A DNA stretch of 64,000 nucleotides, taken from Artemisia argyi. Taxonomy: Eukaryota; Streptophyta; Magnoliopsida; Asterales; Asteraceae. The stretch spans positions 96,209,844 through 96,273,843 of the forward strand of contig CM060694.1 of the NCBI GenBank assembly GCA_030686995.1, given 5' to 3'. Position numbers and translations under genes: made by a program. The notes beneath the pieces were generated by a model, which had not been told where the DNA came from, did not search any database, and saw only the letters and a program-made list of their open reading frames with translations. Shown in pieces: positions 35,424-45,542 of this stretch (its first letter is position 1; the number at the start of each line of letters is the position of its first letter).

Positions 35424-35738
35424 TGTTGGAACACAAAAAGTGTAAATCATTAGTTAAGGACTTCTATTTATCTTTTGTTATACTTTAGGGTATGTTATGT
35501 AAGTTGTAGTACCTGCGATAGCATGTTCCTATCGCAACACTTGTATAGTTGCGATAGTATGCTTGACTATTTAAGGGTATAAATACCCCCTACCTCATGG
35601 GTAATGAGGTGTGTGTTCTCATTCTATGCAGTACGAGACTTTCTATGTTGCTCTCATTTCTCTCTCTTCTCTAAAGTGTCCACATCTACTTTATCTCTCT
35701 TAGATTATTAAAGTAGACATGATATTATTGGAACAACA
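35424..35738 (+). repeat. Copia-1 3' LTR (about 315 bp)
   Basis: Begins TGTTGGAACACA. TATA box GTATAAATAC at 35577-35586. Upstream in U3 are TGCGATAG (35514-35521), its inverse CTATCGCA (35529-35536) and TTGCGATAG (35549-35557). A CT-rich stretch follows the start region. The 3' end is uncertain: ...GGAACA at 35735 or ...AACA at 35738. The 5' LTR is off-window, so it cannot be compared. Confidence 0.75.
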
Positions 35739-37200
35739 AAGATGGAAGGTGGAGAAAAAGGTTTGGTATGTAAATGACCTTTAATCTTATGAGGTATATA
35801 ATTATCTAGTTTCTTTACTTTTAGGTAATTTTATGGTTCAACCCACTTATTTAAAAGTGACGTGCAATATTTTTTTTTACTTGACTGCAAATAATGGTAA
35901 CAAATTATGCCTTGCTTTTTATACTTTTAAGAATTATGATAACTACATAAGATACTTGCTATTTTACTCAAATGACATGTATGTAATAAACTTTGCATGA
36001 ACTTTGTCACTTATATATATTTTTTAGAGTGGAATTATTTAACAATAAGCTCACATTAAGATAACTAATTTTTACATTGATAAGAATATATTACTTGGCT
36101 TACGATGGTAAGAAAATACTTCTTTTCAATTAATGTATCATCTATACTTTTTGTTAGTGTAACATAAACGGTTAAAATAATCAAGATTAGCACTTTTATA
36201 GAAATTAATAAATCTCAAAAACATATTACTCACTCTAACATACAGATTAAGGACCCGTTAGTTATGAAGGTATGGAATCAAAGAATGAAAACTGTGCTAT
36301 TTAAATTAGTTTTGTAACATGGAATGGATTTAAAAATGCGTTATTAGATTTGAACTTTTTCATACCATATAGAATGGCCGAGATTAGCTTATGTTGATTC
36401 AAAAGTGAGTTCGTAAATTTCATGCTTGATTTTATAGCTACATATCTTTTCCATTAGGTGGGCATTCCTTTGTTATTTATTTTTCTAACATTAAAATAAC
36501 AATAAAACTTTAATTATCCTTATTATTATTTATCAACTAATAATATATAATATATTTACGCTTTTCTACGTCAAATTCAAATAAAAATTCAAATATAAAT
36601 TTTTAAATCCAAATCCCAATCTTAATTCTAAACTCATATACAAACCAAATAAACCCTAAACAATAAAAAACCCTTTCACATGGTGATCAAGTAACCCACA
36701 CACACTTTCTAATGAAATATAAACAACCTGAAACACCCTTAGATCATGTATAAGCAACCAAACACCCCTAAATCAGATATCAACAACGTGATATTCAAAA
36801 TAGATCTAAAAACAAAATTTTTTAGCCAAATTTATATATCTACAACAAAGTAATACCGATTAATCTATATCTACAACAATATGTGAAATATTAAAATAAT
36901 TAAGAAAGATATCCGGCAGTTTTTGGCTCAGTCCAGCTATCACATTCGCATGTGTGCTTTTATAATTCCCGCCAAGTAGATGTGGGGGTTATGGTGGTAG
37001 CAAGAGCGGTTTTTTAATTGTTTTGACAGACGGTGGCAGCGGCGTAGGTGATGGTGGTGCAGTGATGGTTATGAGATAAAAGAGAAGTGAGGAGAGAATT
37101 GCGACCTTCGTGTATGTTTGGAGGTGTTTGGCTAAGTGTTTATGGGACTGTATCAGTTTATATATCATAGAAATATTAGAGGTGGTGTTTGGTTGTATTG
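35739..37200. other. AT-rich spacer, no gene seen
   Basis: No ORF, repeat boundary or RNA motif I can support. A GC-richer patch at 36905-37165 (GGTGG and GCGGCG runs) could be a fragment of something captured, but no reading frame supports it. Confidence 0.4.
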
Positions 37201-37400
37201 ATTTTAGAATAGACGGCTTAGATTAGATATCGGGTTGACCCGGGACGCTTCAAACCCGACGGGTTGAACCGGTTTAATTTGACCCGTTTTTTACCCAACC
37301 TTGCAAGTTGACCCGGTTTAAATCAACCAATTTTTCGACCGGAACGGTTCAACCAGTTTAACCACTCGGGTCGAACCGGGTTTCAAAACATTATGCTTAA
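37201..37400. repeat. Degenerate GGGTTGACCCG / CCGGTTTAA repeat
   Basis: Repeated forms of (G)ACCCG(G)GT and GGGTTGA(A)CC occur about ten times over 190 bp. Such runs are common in dicot intergenic DNA. No function is implied. Confidence 0.55.
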
Positions 37401-38447
37401 TTACCAAATCTTCAAACTTTTATTATTTTTCATTTATAACTTATATTAACATTGTTATGCACGGGTACTCGTCCATCTATATATTAACATTTGCTTAAAG
37501 ATTTGTGACCTCAGATATGCTTGGGTTTACAAATGTTATAAACATCCTTTTAAAATTACAACAATTATTAAATGACTTTTAAACTATTAACTTTTATAGT
37601 TAACATCATTTTAACTTTGGTAATATAACATTTTGTCCTTTAAAACCATCAACCTCTACTTTTACTCATTTTTCATATTTTAACATACCTCTGAGTTTAG
37701 CAATACTACAAATTAACTCTTAAACCTATTAAAATCAGTATTTATTTATTTATTTTTTGTTTAGTTATACTTTCTAGCAATTTCATTGAATGCTTTTATA
37801 TATGTTCTTTGATACATTTTAATAATTATTTTGGATTAAATATCGCATGTTACAACTTTTGCAATTTCATTTGATTGTTTCATGTTTTATTTATAAACGC
37901 TATACGAAATACTTAACCACAATATCACACCTATAACTATTTGCTGCTAGAAAATCCGTTGCTATGCACGGGTACTCGTCTAGTTTTATATAATAGTATA
38001 GATGGATGCATACCTTGTTATATTCCCGTGAATGAAAACCAAAATCATTATAAAATCTAAAACAACCAATAAAGTCGAGAATCAAGACTTGCTTGATCTA
38101 TTGCAGGTACTGCTAGGTAGAAGCAATTAAGTAAACCAAGACATGACACTTAAACGAGGAAGTTTATTGCAAGACCTGTGATATGGTCAAATTGGAAATC
38201 AATAAAGAAATGAAGTTTGATTCGTAAAATAGTTAGGAATTCAAATGAGGAAGGATAGAACTCGAGATATGAATTACACAATGATAGTTGTTACAATAGA
38301 ATGATTAGAGAATTACAAAGAAGGGGGAAACTTGTTTACAAATCAATACATGAAAAACGAAATGAAGAACACTGGTGGTTATTAATTAAAGATTTTTCAT
38401 GCCATTTGGTAACTAGCTGGTTATGATACAAAGCATGTTGTTGTATA
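37401..38447. other. Spacer with a possible Helitron 3' end near 37956-37984
   Basis: CCGTTGCTATGCACGG (37957-37972) folds as a short hairpin with one bulge, followed 8 nt later by CTAG then T (37980-37984), the layout of a Helitron 3' terminus. A related GTTATGCACGGGTACTCGTC occurs at 37453-37472 without CTAG. No 5' TC end or Rep/Hel coding was found. The rest is AT-rich and featureless. Confidence 0.35.
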
Positions 38448-38999
38448 TGTTAGAATTTAAATAACATAACAAGTATATAATTAAACAACTAGCATCAAGT
38501 ACACATGCAAAAGCTAAGGATCATATTAACATATAAATAAATTAACCGAATGAGAGAACTGCAAAATACATCCCTGTGGTTTACACATTTTAGCATCTTA
38601 CATCCCTGTCACAAACTTTTGGCAATATACATCCCCCGTTAGGCAAACGTTTGCCACAATACATCCCTCGTTAACAATAAGGACTAACGGTGCAAATTTT
38701 TCCTCCGTTATCTCTTAACGAGACTGAAAATATTACACCGTTAGCCATCGTTAGCCAAACATTTGCACCGTTAGTCCTCTTTTTTAGAAAAAAAAATTAA
38801 AAATTAAAAAAAAAAAAAGTTAAAATTAAAAAAAAAGGAAAAAAATTTAAAAATTAATTTTTTTAAAAGTTAATATTTAAAAAAAAAATCAAAATTTTTA
38901 AAAAAAAATTAATATTTGCGGAAAAAAATTTAATTTTTATTATAAATATGCATTTTTTTTTTTTTAAAAAAAGGAAAAAAATTTATAAATACACAAAGC

Positions 39000-39540
39000 C
39001 AACACCAGATCTGGTGGTGGTGGTGCTCTACAGTTTGGCGGCGGCGGTGGGGTTTTCGGTTGGTGGGCGGGTATGATTCTTACTGGCGGGTTTGAGGTGG
39101 GTATGGTGTTTTTATTCAACAATTACAAAACCCAAAATCAACAATGTCGGCGGCTAAAAGAAGTCATTTACTTGATTTATTCAAGAGAAATGTAAAGATT
39201 GTTAACTTGATGTGTGAATCTTTTAGGCACTCACCCGAAACCATCTATACCAACCCACCACCTACCGCCGCTGCATCGTCATCGCCATCAACAATACCAA
39301 ATCTGAATGTATTTATGTGTGTATCATCAATTGAGTGTGGATGAGAAAGTGCAAATATGGGTATTTGACTGAAAGGTTTTGGATTGGGTTTATGGATTAG
39401 GTTGAAGAAAATGGATATGAGGATGTGTTGAAGTGGGTTTTTGGATTTTTAAATTAGTTGAAGAAGATGAATTGTGTTAAGATCTGGTCTCCGATGTGTT
39501 GTTGAAAATGAATACAGATTGTTGAAGATGAAATATATAT
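39000..39540 (+). pseudogene. GC-richer core of the MULE, possible captured host gene fragment
   Basis: Unlike the flanking A/T homopolymer arms, this core has GGTGGTGGTG and GGCGGCGGCGG runs and an ORF at 39144-39344 (66 aa). The ORF starts after CAACA with MSAAKRSHLLDLFKRN and continues to a Pro/Thr/Ala/Ser-rich tail. A plausible start context and protein-like composition fit the 5' end of a host gene carried as a Pack-MULE, but I do not recognise the protein. Confidence 0.4.
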
Positions 39541-39589
39541 GTGATTGTAAAAATTAATTTTCTAAAAAATGAATTTTTTTAAAAAGAAT

Positions 39590-39656
39590 TTCTAAAAAAT
39601 TAATTTTTAATTCTCATTTCGCAAATATTATTTTAAATTTTTTTTTCGCAAATATT

Positions 39657-39697
<41 letters not shown>

Positions 39698-39845
39698 TCG
39701 CAAATATTATTTATTTTTTTTCGCAATTTTTTTTTAATTTTTAAAATTTTTCGCAAATATTATTTAAATTTTTTTTAAAGCAAATATTATTTATAATTTT
39801 TTTTTTAATTAAAATTTTTTTTTTCGCAAATATTATTTAAATTTT
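39590..39845. repeat. TCGCAAATATTATTT tandem repeats in the MULE right arm
   Basis: About seven imperfect units of TTCGCAAATATTATTTAAA separated by T runs. The left arm has only one related AATATTTGCGG, so the arms expanded unequally. Confidence 0.7.
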
Positions 39846-40722
39846 TTTCCTTTTTTTTTTTAATTTTAACTTTTTTTAACTTTTTTTTTCTAAAAAGGAG
39901 GACTAACGGTGCAAATGTTTAGCTAACGAAGGCTAACGGTGTAATATTTTGAGTCTCGTTAAGAGATAACGGAGGAAAAATTTGCACCGTTAGTCCTTAT
40001 TGTTAACGAGGGATGTATTGTGGCAAACGTTTGCCTAACGGGGGATGTATATTGCCAAAAGTTTCTGACAGGGATGTAAGATGCTAAAATGTGTAAACCA
40101 CATGGATGTATTTTGCAGTTCTCTCTAACCGAATATTAAACAAGAATGAACCTTTTTTTATTATAGCACAAACAAGAATCAACCTTCAATAAACCTTGAA
40201 TTGAGATGAACCCTAATTAGGGTTTATAGAGGATCAATGAATAACCCCTTAACTTTTTGTTATTTGATCCAAGATAATTACTATAGTGAGTAACACGTTC
40301 TGGTACACACGAATTAATAACGAATTAACACGAATGCTAGTTCAAGAAAAAAAAAAAAACCAAACAAGTTTGGTTTTGACAAAAATCCGATCAACCCTTC
40401 TAGGGTTGTTATACGATCAGCCAAGAGAAAGAGGAATGAGGAAAAACACTTTAGGGTTATTGTGTCTACAAGTGGTAACCAAACAATGAAATCTTGTGTG
40501 TGTTTATATAGCCTACAAAACTTGGAGACAAGTTGGACAAGGGTTGGGTTTCCCCTCCCTATGTCGACCGGCCGCATAGCCCAAGAAGGCTTTCTGGATC
40601 CTTCTTGGCTATTAATTACACTCTAGTCCTTTAACTTAACATTTAATGACCGTTAGTCAATTATCGTTAAGTACTAACATCTGTTAGTCATTATTTTGTG
40701 TTTAAATAATTAAATACATAAC

Positions 40723-40726
<4 letters not shown>

Positions 40727-40803
<77 letters not shown>
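40727..40803. repeat. (TA)n microsatellite in the solo LTR
   Basis: About 77 bp of pure TA. Confidence 0.97.
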
Positions 40804-40810
<7 letters not shown>

Positions 40811-40856
40811 CATTAATTCTCATTCGTAACGTGTGCAATCCCGTCATAAACTAACA

Positions 40857-40922
40857 GTATGTACACTCCTTTTATCTTTAAAACAGTATAGATTTTATGT
40901 ATTTAATTCACTCTCCTCAAGA

Positions 40923-41010
<88 letters not shown>

Positions 41011-41586
41011 TACTCTCAATTGGATCCTACTTCAAATTTTCTTCTAGTGAAAGCACATCACTTGTTAGTTATTCTCTGAATCCAACTTAAAAGTTGGAAT
41101 AATTATAACATAAAAGTTCTCCACAATTGATTTTCATGAAACGTTTGACAAACAAAACGTTTATGGATCCAACTTCCATGATACAAAACATGTTGTTGTA
41201 CATTTCTTTTATCTTTAAAAGAGTATAAATTTTGTGTATGTAATTCACTCTTCTCAAGAGTACATATATATGTTACTCTCAATTGGATCCTACTATAATT
41301 TTTTCTTCCAGTGAAAGCACATCACTTGCTAGTTATTTTCTGGATCGAACATAAAAGTTGGAATAATAGTAACATAAAAGTTCTCCACAATTGGTTTTCA
41401 TGAGCATCTTGTTGTACATTCCTTTTATCTTTAAGAGAATATAGATTTTTGTGTTTGTAATTCACTCTTCTAAAGAGTACATATATATGTTACTCTCAAT
41501 TGGATCCTACTACAATTTTTCTTCCGGTGAAAGCACATCGCTTGGTAGTTATTTTCTGGATCCAACATAAAAGTTGGAATAATTAT
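40857..41586. repeat. Three-copy tandem repeat (about 217-264 bp units)
   Basis: The anchor ACTCTCAATTGGATCCTA recurs at about 41012, 41276 and 41493. Each unit also has CCTTTTATCTTTAA, TTCACTCT(C/T)CT, GTGAAAGCACATC and CATAAAAGTTGGAATAAT. Copy 1 is expanded by a (TA)n tract (40925-41005) and about 50 bp of extra sequence (41136-41190), and its left end is separated by the solo LTR (38427-38447). The TA-encoded 'YIYIYI' frames are not genes. Confidence 0.85.
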
Positions 41587-42106
41587 GTTGGACCCTTTTA
41601 CTTGGTTATGGTTAGCTACAAAGTTAATCTAACCAAGTTCCATGATGTAGCGAAGTATAGATTAATTATCAAAAGTAAATAAACGTAAAAAATAAGACAC
41701 AAAGTTTTCAACGTTTAATTCTTTATTAGAAATTAATCAAAAGAATTATACCCAAGTGTTTGCGGAACAACACTTGGGATTGAAATGACAAGTATGGTGT
41801 ACTCCTCACTAAACTCAAACTAAGTTTGAGTGACAACTAAGATCCTGCTGAGCTATCTCAGGGATTGTGTTGTTCTTTGGAGAGAGTAAAGATTTGGTTT
41901 GTGAATGTCTAAGCATTAAGTGCACAAACGTAATCTTTACCTCTCTCACTTATTCTCTATTTATACACAAGTAGATTCTAACACATACCTAATGGACAAA
42001 GACTACAAGGAATGGGGTGTGTGCAGAGTTGGTGAAGTTAGGTTTTGGAGGGTTGTGGAGGCTAGGGGGAACAAGGAATGGGGTGTGTGCAGAGTTGGTG
42101 AAGTTA
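41587..42106 (-). repeat. Minus-strand Copia LTR fragment (Copia-2, 3' LTR)
   Basis: Read on the minus strand it ends CCAACA (plus TGTTGG at 41587) and has a TATA box (plus about 41960-41970, minus TATAAATAG) followed by a leader. The U3 end is lost at the G-run around 42107. A 65-bp tandem duplication built on ACAAGGAATGGGGTGTGTGC (starting about 42006 and 42071) lies at the broken side. It pairs plausibly with the minus-strand integrase scrap at 46397-46622, but the DNA between them is gone. Confidence 0.5.
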
Positions 42107-42122
42107 GGGGGGGGGGGGGGGG
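42107..42122. repeat. G16 homopolymer at an element junction
   Basis: Sixteen G residues at the junction of the Copia-2 LTR fragment and the next element. They hide any target duplication. Confidence 0.95.
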
Positions 42123-42129
42123 TACACAG

Positions 42130-42966
42130 TGTTATCAGGACAAGTTGGGAGGTGGGAGGTGAGTTTGACTTTGATGTTTGACCATGGTAAAAAGGGACGG
42201 GGTGTTTTTATTTATTTAGGGAGTTGGGCTGATGGTTGGATTGGGCTAGGAGAAGTGGTAGGGTGGGCTAGTGAATTGGATTTGGTAATAAATAACAAAA
42301 GGGGTCCGTTTGGTTTGTAACTTAAGAATACCACAAGGACCAAAGTTGTAAAAACTGAAACATGAGGGCCGAATTTGCCCATCTTCCAAATTATAATCAA
42401 AAGGATCATTCCTGCCATCTTTTAATAGTACAAGGACCACAAATAAAATTTTCATTTTAAAAACACCCAAGGACCATTTTTGTAAATTTCAAAAGTTGAG
42501 GGATTTTTTCTGCCAATTGCCCAAACTTATGATCCAAGGGCTATTTGTGATAACTTTTGACTTTCCAAGGACCAAAAAATGATTTTTAATTAAAAAATAT
42601 CCACCAGGGACCAAATCTGCCAATTTCTGAAACTCTAGGGACCAAAACTATAAATTCTCAAAACTTTTCAGATTTTTCACCAAAGGACTAAATATGACAA
42701 CTTATGATTTCAAAAGGACCTTTGGTGACTTTTCTTTCCAAATAAGTGCTTAGGGACTATTTTTGCCAAATTTTGAAAGTTGGGGGACTGAAACTGCCAA
42801 TTTTGCAAACTTTGTACGTTTTTCATCTGTTTTTACTCATTTTGCATCTAAAACATATAAAACACAATTTTGAAACATTTTTAGTATTTTGATGCATTTC
42901 TGAGTATTTTTGTATGTTTTGCAGTTCAGATTTGACCAAAAATGATGAGTGTTTGAGCACTCATCA
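42130..42966 (-). repeat. 3' LTR of the zinc-knuckle element
   Basis: Largely built of degenerate units around AGGGACCAAA...TGCCAA (about a dozen between 42310 and 42820). Ends (plus) at TCATCA before the PPT. Confidence 0.85.
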
Positions 42967-42980
42967 ATCCCCCACACTAA

Positions 42981-43716
42981 ACTATTGCTAGTCTCTAGCA
43001 ATAAACTGTTTTGAAAACTTAATGGATTTTAATCTCTTTACCAAAAGCCATTACTTCTGGAGTAGCCAGATGTATCGATTCAAGTAAGAACTATGGTCCA
43101 CCTGATAACCATGTGATTTTGAGCAAACCACCAGCTGTCAACGGATTTGATGGACAAAGTCAACATCTTGGTGAGCTGATTACCAATTATGGTTTTTCCA
43201 CTGCCTTTACCACAAGCCATAATCTTGCGGGCTAGCCAACTCATTCACTTTTTAGGATATGGCGAGTTGAGGTACCATACAATTTTTGGCAAATTGCAAG
43301 CCATAAACGGATTTGATATATCTTTACCAAGAGCCGTTTGCTTCTGGATTAGCCAATCCTTTTGTCGTTTAGACATGGCGGACTGATAACCACAAAAATT
43401 TTGAAGCACAAGTGAAATTTTTTAAAATTTTTGCCAAAAACGGGGGTACTAGAAGGTAAAATGTGATAAAATTCGGTAGAATACCCCCCCACACTTAGAA
43501 TTAAATATTGTCCTCAATATTCAAAGTCCCGGCTATTATGCCGACTCTTTGAACGTAAAAGGGCAACATTACAAGCTAAATGTGGAAACACCATTTTTGT
43601 TTTTTCACTTTATTTGTAACCACAGTAGGGGTAACTCCCCCACACTTAGGGTGAAAACCCTAAGTACATGCTACTGTTTTTGTTTACCGAGTCGCTAGCT
43701 TGACTCGACCCCGAAT
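42981..43716 (-). other. Non-coding 3' internal region of the zinc-knuckle element
   Basis: No credible ORF. Contains repeated ACCA(A/C)(A/G)AGCC(A/G)T...GGCTAGCCA-like units (43038, 43197, 43325) of about 130-150 bp, and further PPT-like CCCCCACACTTA motifs at about 43485 and 43638. Confidence 0.6.
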
Positions 43717-44052
43717 TCATTGGTTCTTGGGGAAGCATGATGTGGAAAAGACAATCTCCATCGGACTTTCATTCAAGATGTTTGGACAAACATTTGAAGC
43801 ACGTGAAAGTTCCACACCGATGAGATATAATCCCGGCTCAAGATAATGGTAAATGAAAATGCCGGGGTCAAATATAGTATCTTCATTCCCGAAGGAGTGA
43901 AGAAGAGAGGAAGGCACCGAGAAGGTCATGAGAATAATCATGAAAGGATGCTCATCCTCAAGATCAAGTTTAGTTTCCTGAATTTGGATTTTGTGGGTTA
44001 AGCTCTTAGGGCTAGAAAACATCTCGGGAGGGAGGGTGGGATAATTTGTCAT
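43717..44052 (-). CDS. C-terminal frame of the zinc-knuckle protein (111 aa, +1 frame)
   Basis: Overlaps the 3' end of the 503-aa ORF by about 40 nt in the +1 frame. It contains KSLTHKIQIQETKLDLEDEHP and a GNEDTIFDPGI motif. I recognise this pairing as the usual C-terminal end of this protein family in Asteraceae retroelements, normally in one frame, so a single indel has probably split it. A programmed shift cannot be excluded from one copy. Confidence 0.55.
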   Translation of the reverse strand: MTNYPTLPPEMFSSPKSLTHKIQIQETKLDLEDEHPFMIILMTFSVPSSLLHSFGNEDTIFDPGIFIYHYLEPGLYLIGVELSRASNVCPNILNESPMEIVFSTSCFPKNQ

Positions 44053-45523
44053 AGAAATATCTCATGATTGAGAATCTTTCCCCCCGATCATGATGTTTCT
44101 TGCCATCATACTCCGGAGGAGTCATGATAAGGTGATCAATGATGGGCTCAGAAGATATTTCATCAACATCACTGATGTCTCCATGAGATAAAGAATTTTC
44201 ATCAGTGTTTGAATCACTAAGCCCGGTGTTGAGATAGGAATTAAGTGATGGATCATCATTCAATAAACTTTCAAGGAACAGAATATCCCCCTCAGAATCA
44301 AGATAGTTATCATCAACTTCATACAAAGTTGAACTATCTAGGGCAAGGAATGCTTCGACTTCTTCAAGATCATCTTTGAGATCAAAGAGATCATCATCAC
44401 ATCCCGATGGAAGTGGATTGGTGTGAGTGAGTTCATCGGCGAACTCCTCGAGAAGAAAGTCAACATTAGAGTGGGGAAGGGATACATCAACATACTCAAT
44501 GTCTCCATAAGATAAACAATCATCACTGGAATTAGAGACAATCTCAATTTGATCATTTGGATTATCAGGGGGTGACGGAATATCACACACTTGATCAAAA
44601 GTTCCCTGTGACTCTCTCGGGATTGGGACAAGGATCTCAACACTAGACTTTATTAATTCGTCCGATTCTTTATTAGGAATAGTGCTAAGATGCTCATCCC
44701 CCATGTTTAGAGAGTGAGTGTGAACTTCGGGTGTGATAACAACAGACTGAGGGAGATGAGAGGAGCTAGCATTCATCGATTGTACAAGTTCCATTTGATC
44801 TTCTGCTAGTAATTTCTCCGTCTCATTATTTTCTCCCTGATTTTCAATGGGAGGAATCACAAATGATGAATCTGACGAACCCTTATAAAATTGAAGGATA
44901 TCAAGGGTATCTTTATTATCACTATCATTATCACAGTCGAGAAGAGCAACTTTACGAAATTTGGCACGTGTTATAGCTGCTTGTTCTAAGACTAGCAATT
45001 CTTCCATGCTCAATTCGTTTCTAGCATCTCGTTCTTCAGCAAGTAATTCTGCCATATATTTCTCACGAGAGTCTTGAAACGATGTAGTAACCAACTCCTC
45101 CTTAAGTTCTTTCAATATATCAAGAGCCTTTAGTAAAAGGTCTTGCTCAGTATCATGAGGAGTTGCTTGGATCATTTGGTACTGTGGAGGTGGGTCTGAA
45201 AATGAATAGTCGTAATTGTTACAAGGAAATGGATTCCTTGTTTGACAACCTGAACTAGAGTGTGGACCTCCACAGTACTCACAACAGTAAAACTGATGTG
45301 GCTGTGGGTGGTATGTGCGAGAGTCATAATTGTTATCAGGAAACTGCTCATAGACAAGCGTGTTTCCCGATTGACAATCAGAGCTGTAGTGTGAATCACC
45401 ACAGTACTCACAACAGTAAAACTGCTGAGTCTCATGGTGTGGTAACTGATGGAATGAATCAGTCGTGTCATGGTAGGAATAGGGATTCTGGTTATAGACA
45501 GACCCGTTTCCTGACTCTACCAT
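44012..45523 (-). CDS. Gag-like zinc-knuckle/acidic protein (503 aa), function unknown
   Basis: The longest open frame of the window. Near the N-terminus are two short Cys/His motifs, FYCCEYCGDSHYSSDC (residues 35-50) and FYCCEYCGGPHSSSGC (78-93), each CX2CX3HX4C. This is one residue shorter than the retroviral CX2CX4HX4C knuckle. Residues about 125-200 are Glu/Leu-rich and likely coiled coil. From 205 to 480 the protein is strongly acidic (Asp/Glu/Ser). There is no capsid or catalytic motif. The start codon lies only 10-20 nt from the LTR, leaving no ordinary PBS or leader. A nucleic-acid-binding, gag-like role is inferred from the knuckles. Its intact length suggests recent activity or selection. 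Confidence 0.7.
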   Translation of the reverse strand: MVESGNGSVYNQNPYSYHDTTDSFHQLPHHETQQFYCCEYCGDSHYSSDCQSGNTLVYEQFPDNNYDSRTYHPQPHQFYCCEYCGGPHSSSGCQTRNPFPCNNYDYSFSDPPPQYQMIQATPHDTEQDLLLKALDILKELKEELVTTSFQDSREKYMAELLAEERDARNELSMEELLVLEQAAITRAKFRKVALLDCDNDSDNKDTLDILQFYKGSSDSSFVIPPIENQGENNETEKLLAEDQMELVQSMNASSSHLPQSVVITPEVHTHSLNMGDEHLSTIPNKESDELIKSSVEILVPIPRESQGTFDQVCDIPSPPDNPNDQIEIVSNSSDDCLSYGDIEYVDVSLPHSNVDFLLEEFADELTHTNPLPSGCDDDLFDLKDDLEEVEAFLALDSSTLYEVDDNYLDSEGDILFLESLLNDDPSLNSYLNTGLSDSNTDENSLSHGDISDVDEISSEPIIDHLIMTPPEYDGKKHHDRGERFSIMRYFYDKLSHPPSRDVF

Positions 45524-45542
45524 GCCACAGCTGGGTACACAG

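Larger units (their letters stand above)
1..35738 (+). mobile_element. Copia-type LTR retrotransposon (Copia-1), 5' LTR outside window, split by three insertions
   Basis: The pieces of one Copia polyprotein appear in order on the plus strand: gag coiled-coil region (1-2226), protease DSG motif (3051-3080 and from 13143), pre-integrase and integrase (13154-14099 and 23123-23467), RT (about 24050-25040), RNase H (25069-25259), an extra ORF region (32930-35310), a polypurine tract (35411-35423) and a 3' LTR (from 35424). Protein-INT-RT-RH order is diagnostic of Copia. Exact 5-bp target duplications show that the interruptions at 3081-13142 and 14100-23122 are clean insertions; the third (25260-31669) has lost its right edge. 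Without the inserts the visible element is about 10 kb. Frameshifts and stops occur throughout, so it is dead. It is the oldest layer of this cluster. Confidence 0.9.
38552..40125. mobile_element. Mutator-like element (non-autonomous MULE, 1574 bp)
   Basis: Perfect 9-bp target duplication taaccgaat at 38543-38551 and 40126-40134. The terminal inverted repeats are about 237 bp (38552-38788 and 39888-40125), beginning GAGAGAACTGCAAAATACATC. Long TIRs plus a 9-bp duplication define a MULE. There is no transposase. Each TIR contains an internal 17-bp inverted pair (38681-38697 and 38761-38777). The interior holds AT-rich arms and a GC-richer core at about 39000-39540. Confidence 0.93.
38448..40856 (-). 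mobile_element. Solo Copia-type LTR, minus strand, containing a MULE
   Basis: On the minus strand it starts TGTTAGTTTATGACGG (plus end 40856) and ends ATTCTAACA (plus start 38448). Flanks are GTATA (38443-38447) and GTATG (40857-40861), a target duplication with one mismatch. Joining the flanks recreates the CATGTTGTTGTA...CCTTTTATC stretch seen uninterrupted in the neighbouring tandem repeats (41195, 41409). Minus-strand TATA box at plus 40502-40511. Without the MULE it is about 0.83 kb. No internal retroelement sequence adjoins it. Confidence 0.7.

Noticed and set aside
36905..37165. GC-richer patch as a possible exon
   Set aside because: No reading frame or splice structure supports it on either strand.
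40833..41090. YIYIYI... ORFs (also 40897-41079 and 57126-57368)
   Set aside because: Translation of (TA)n tracts.
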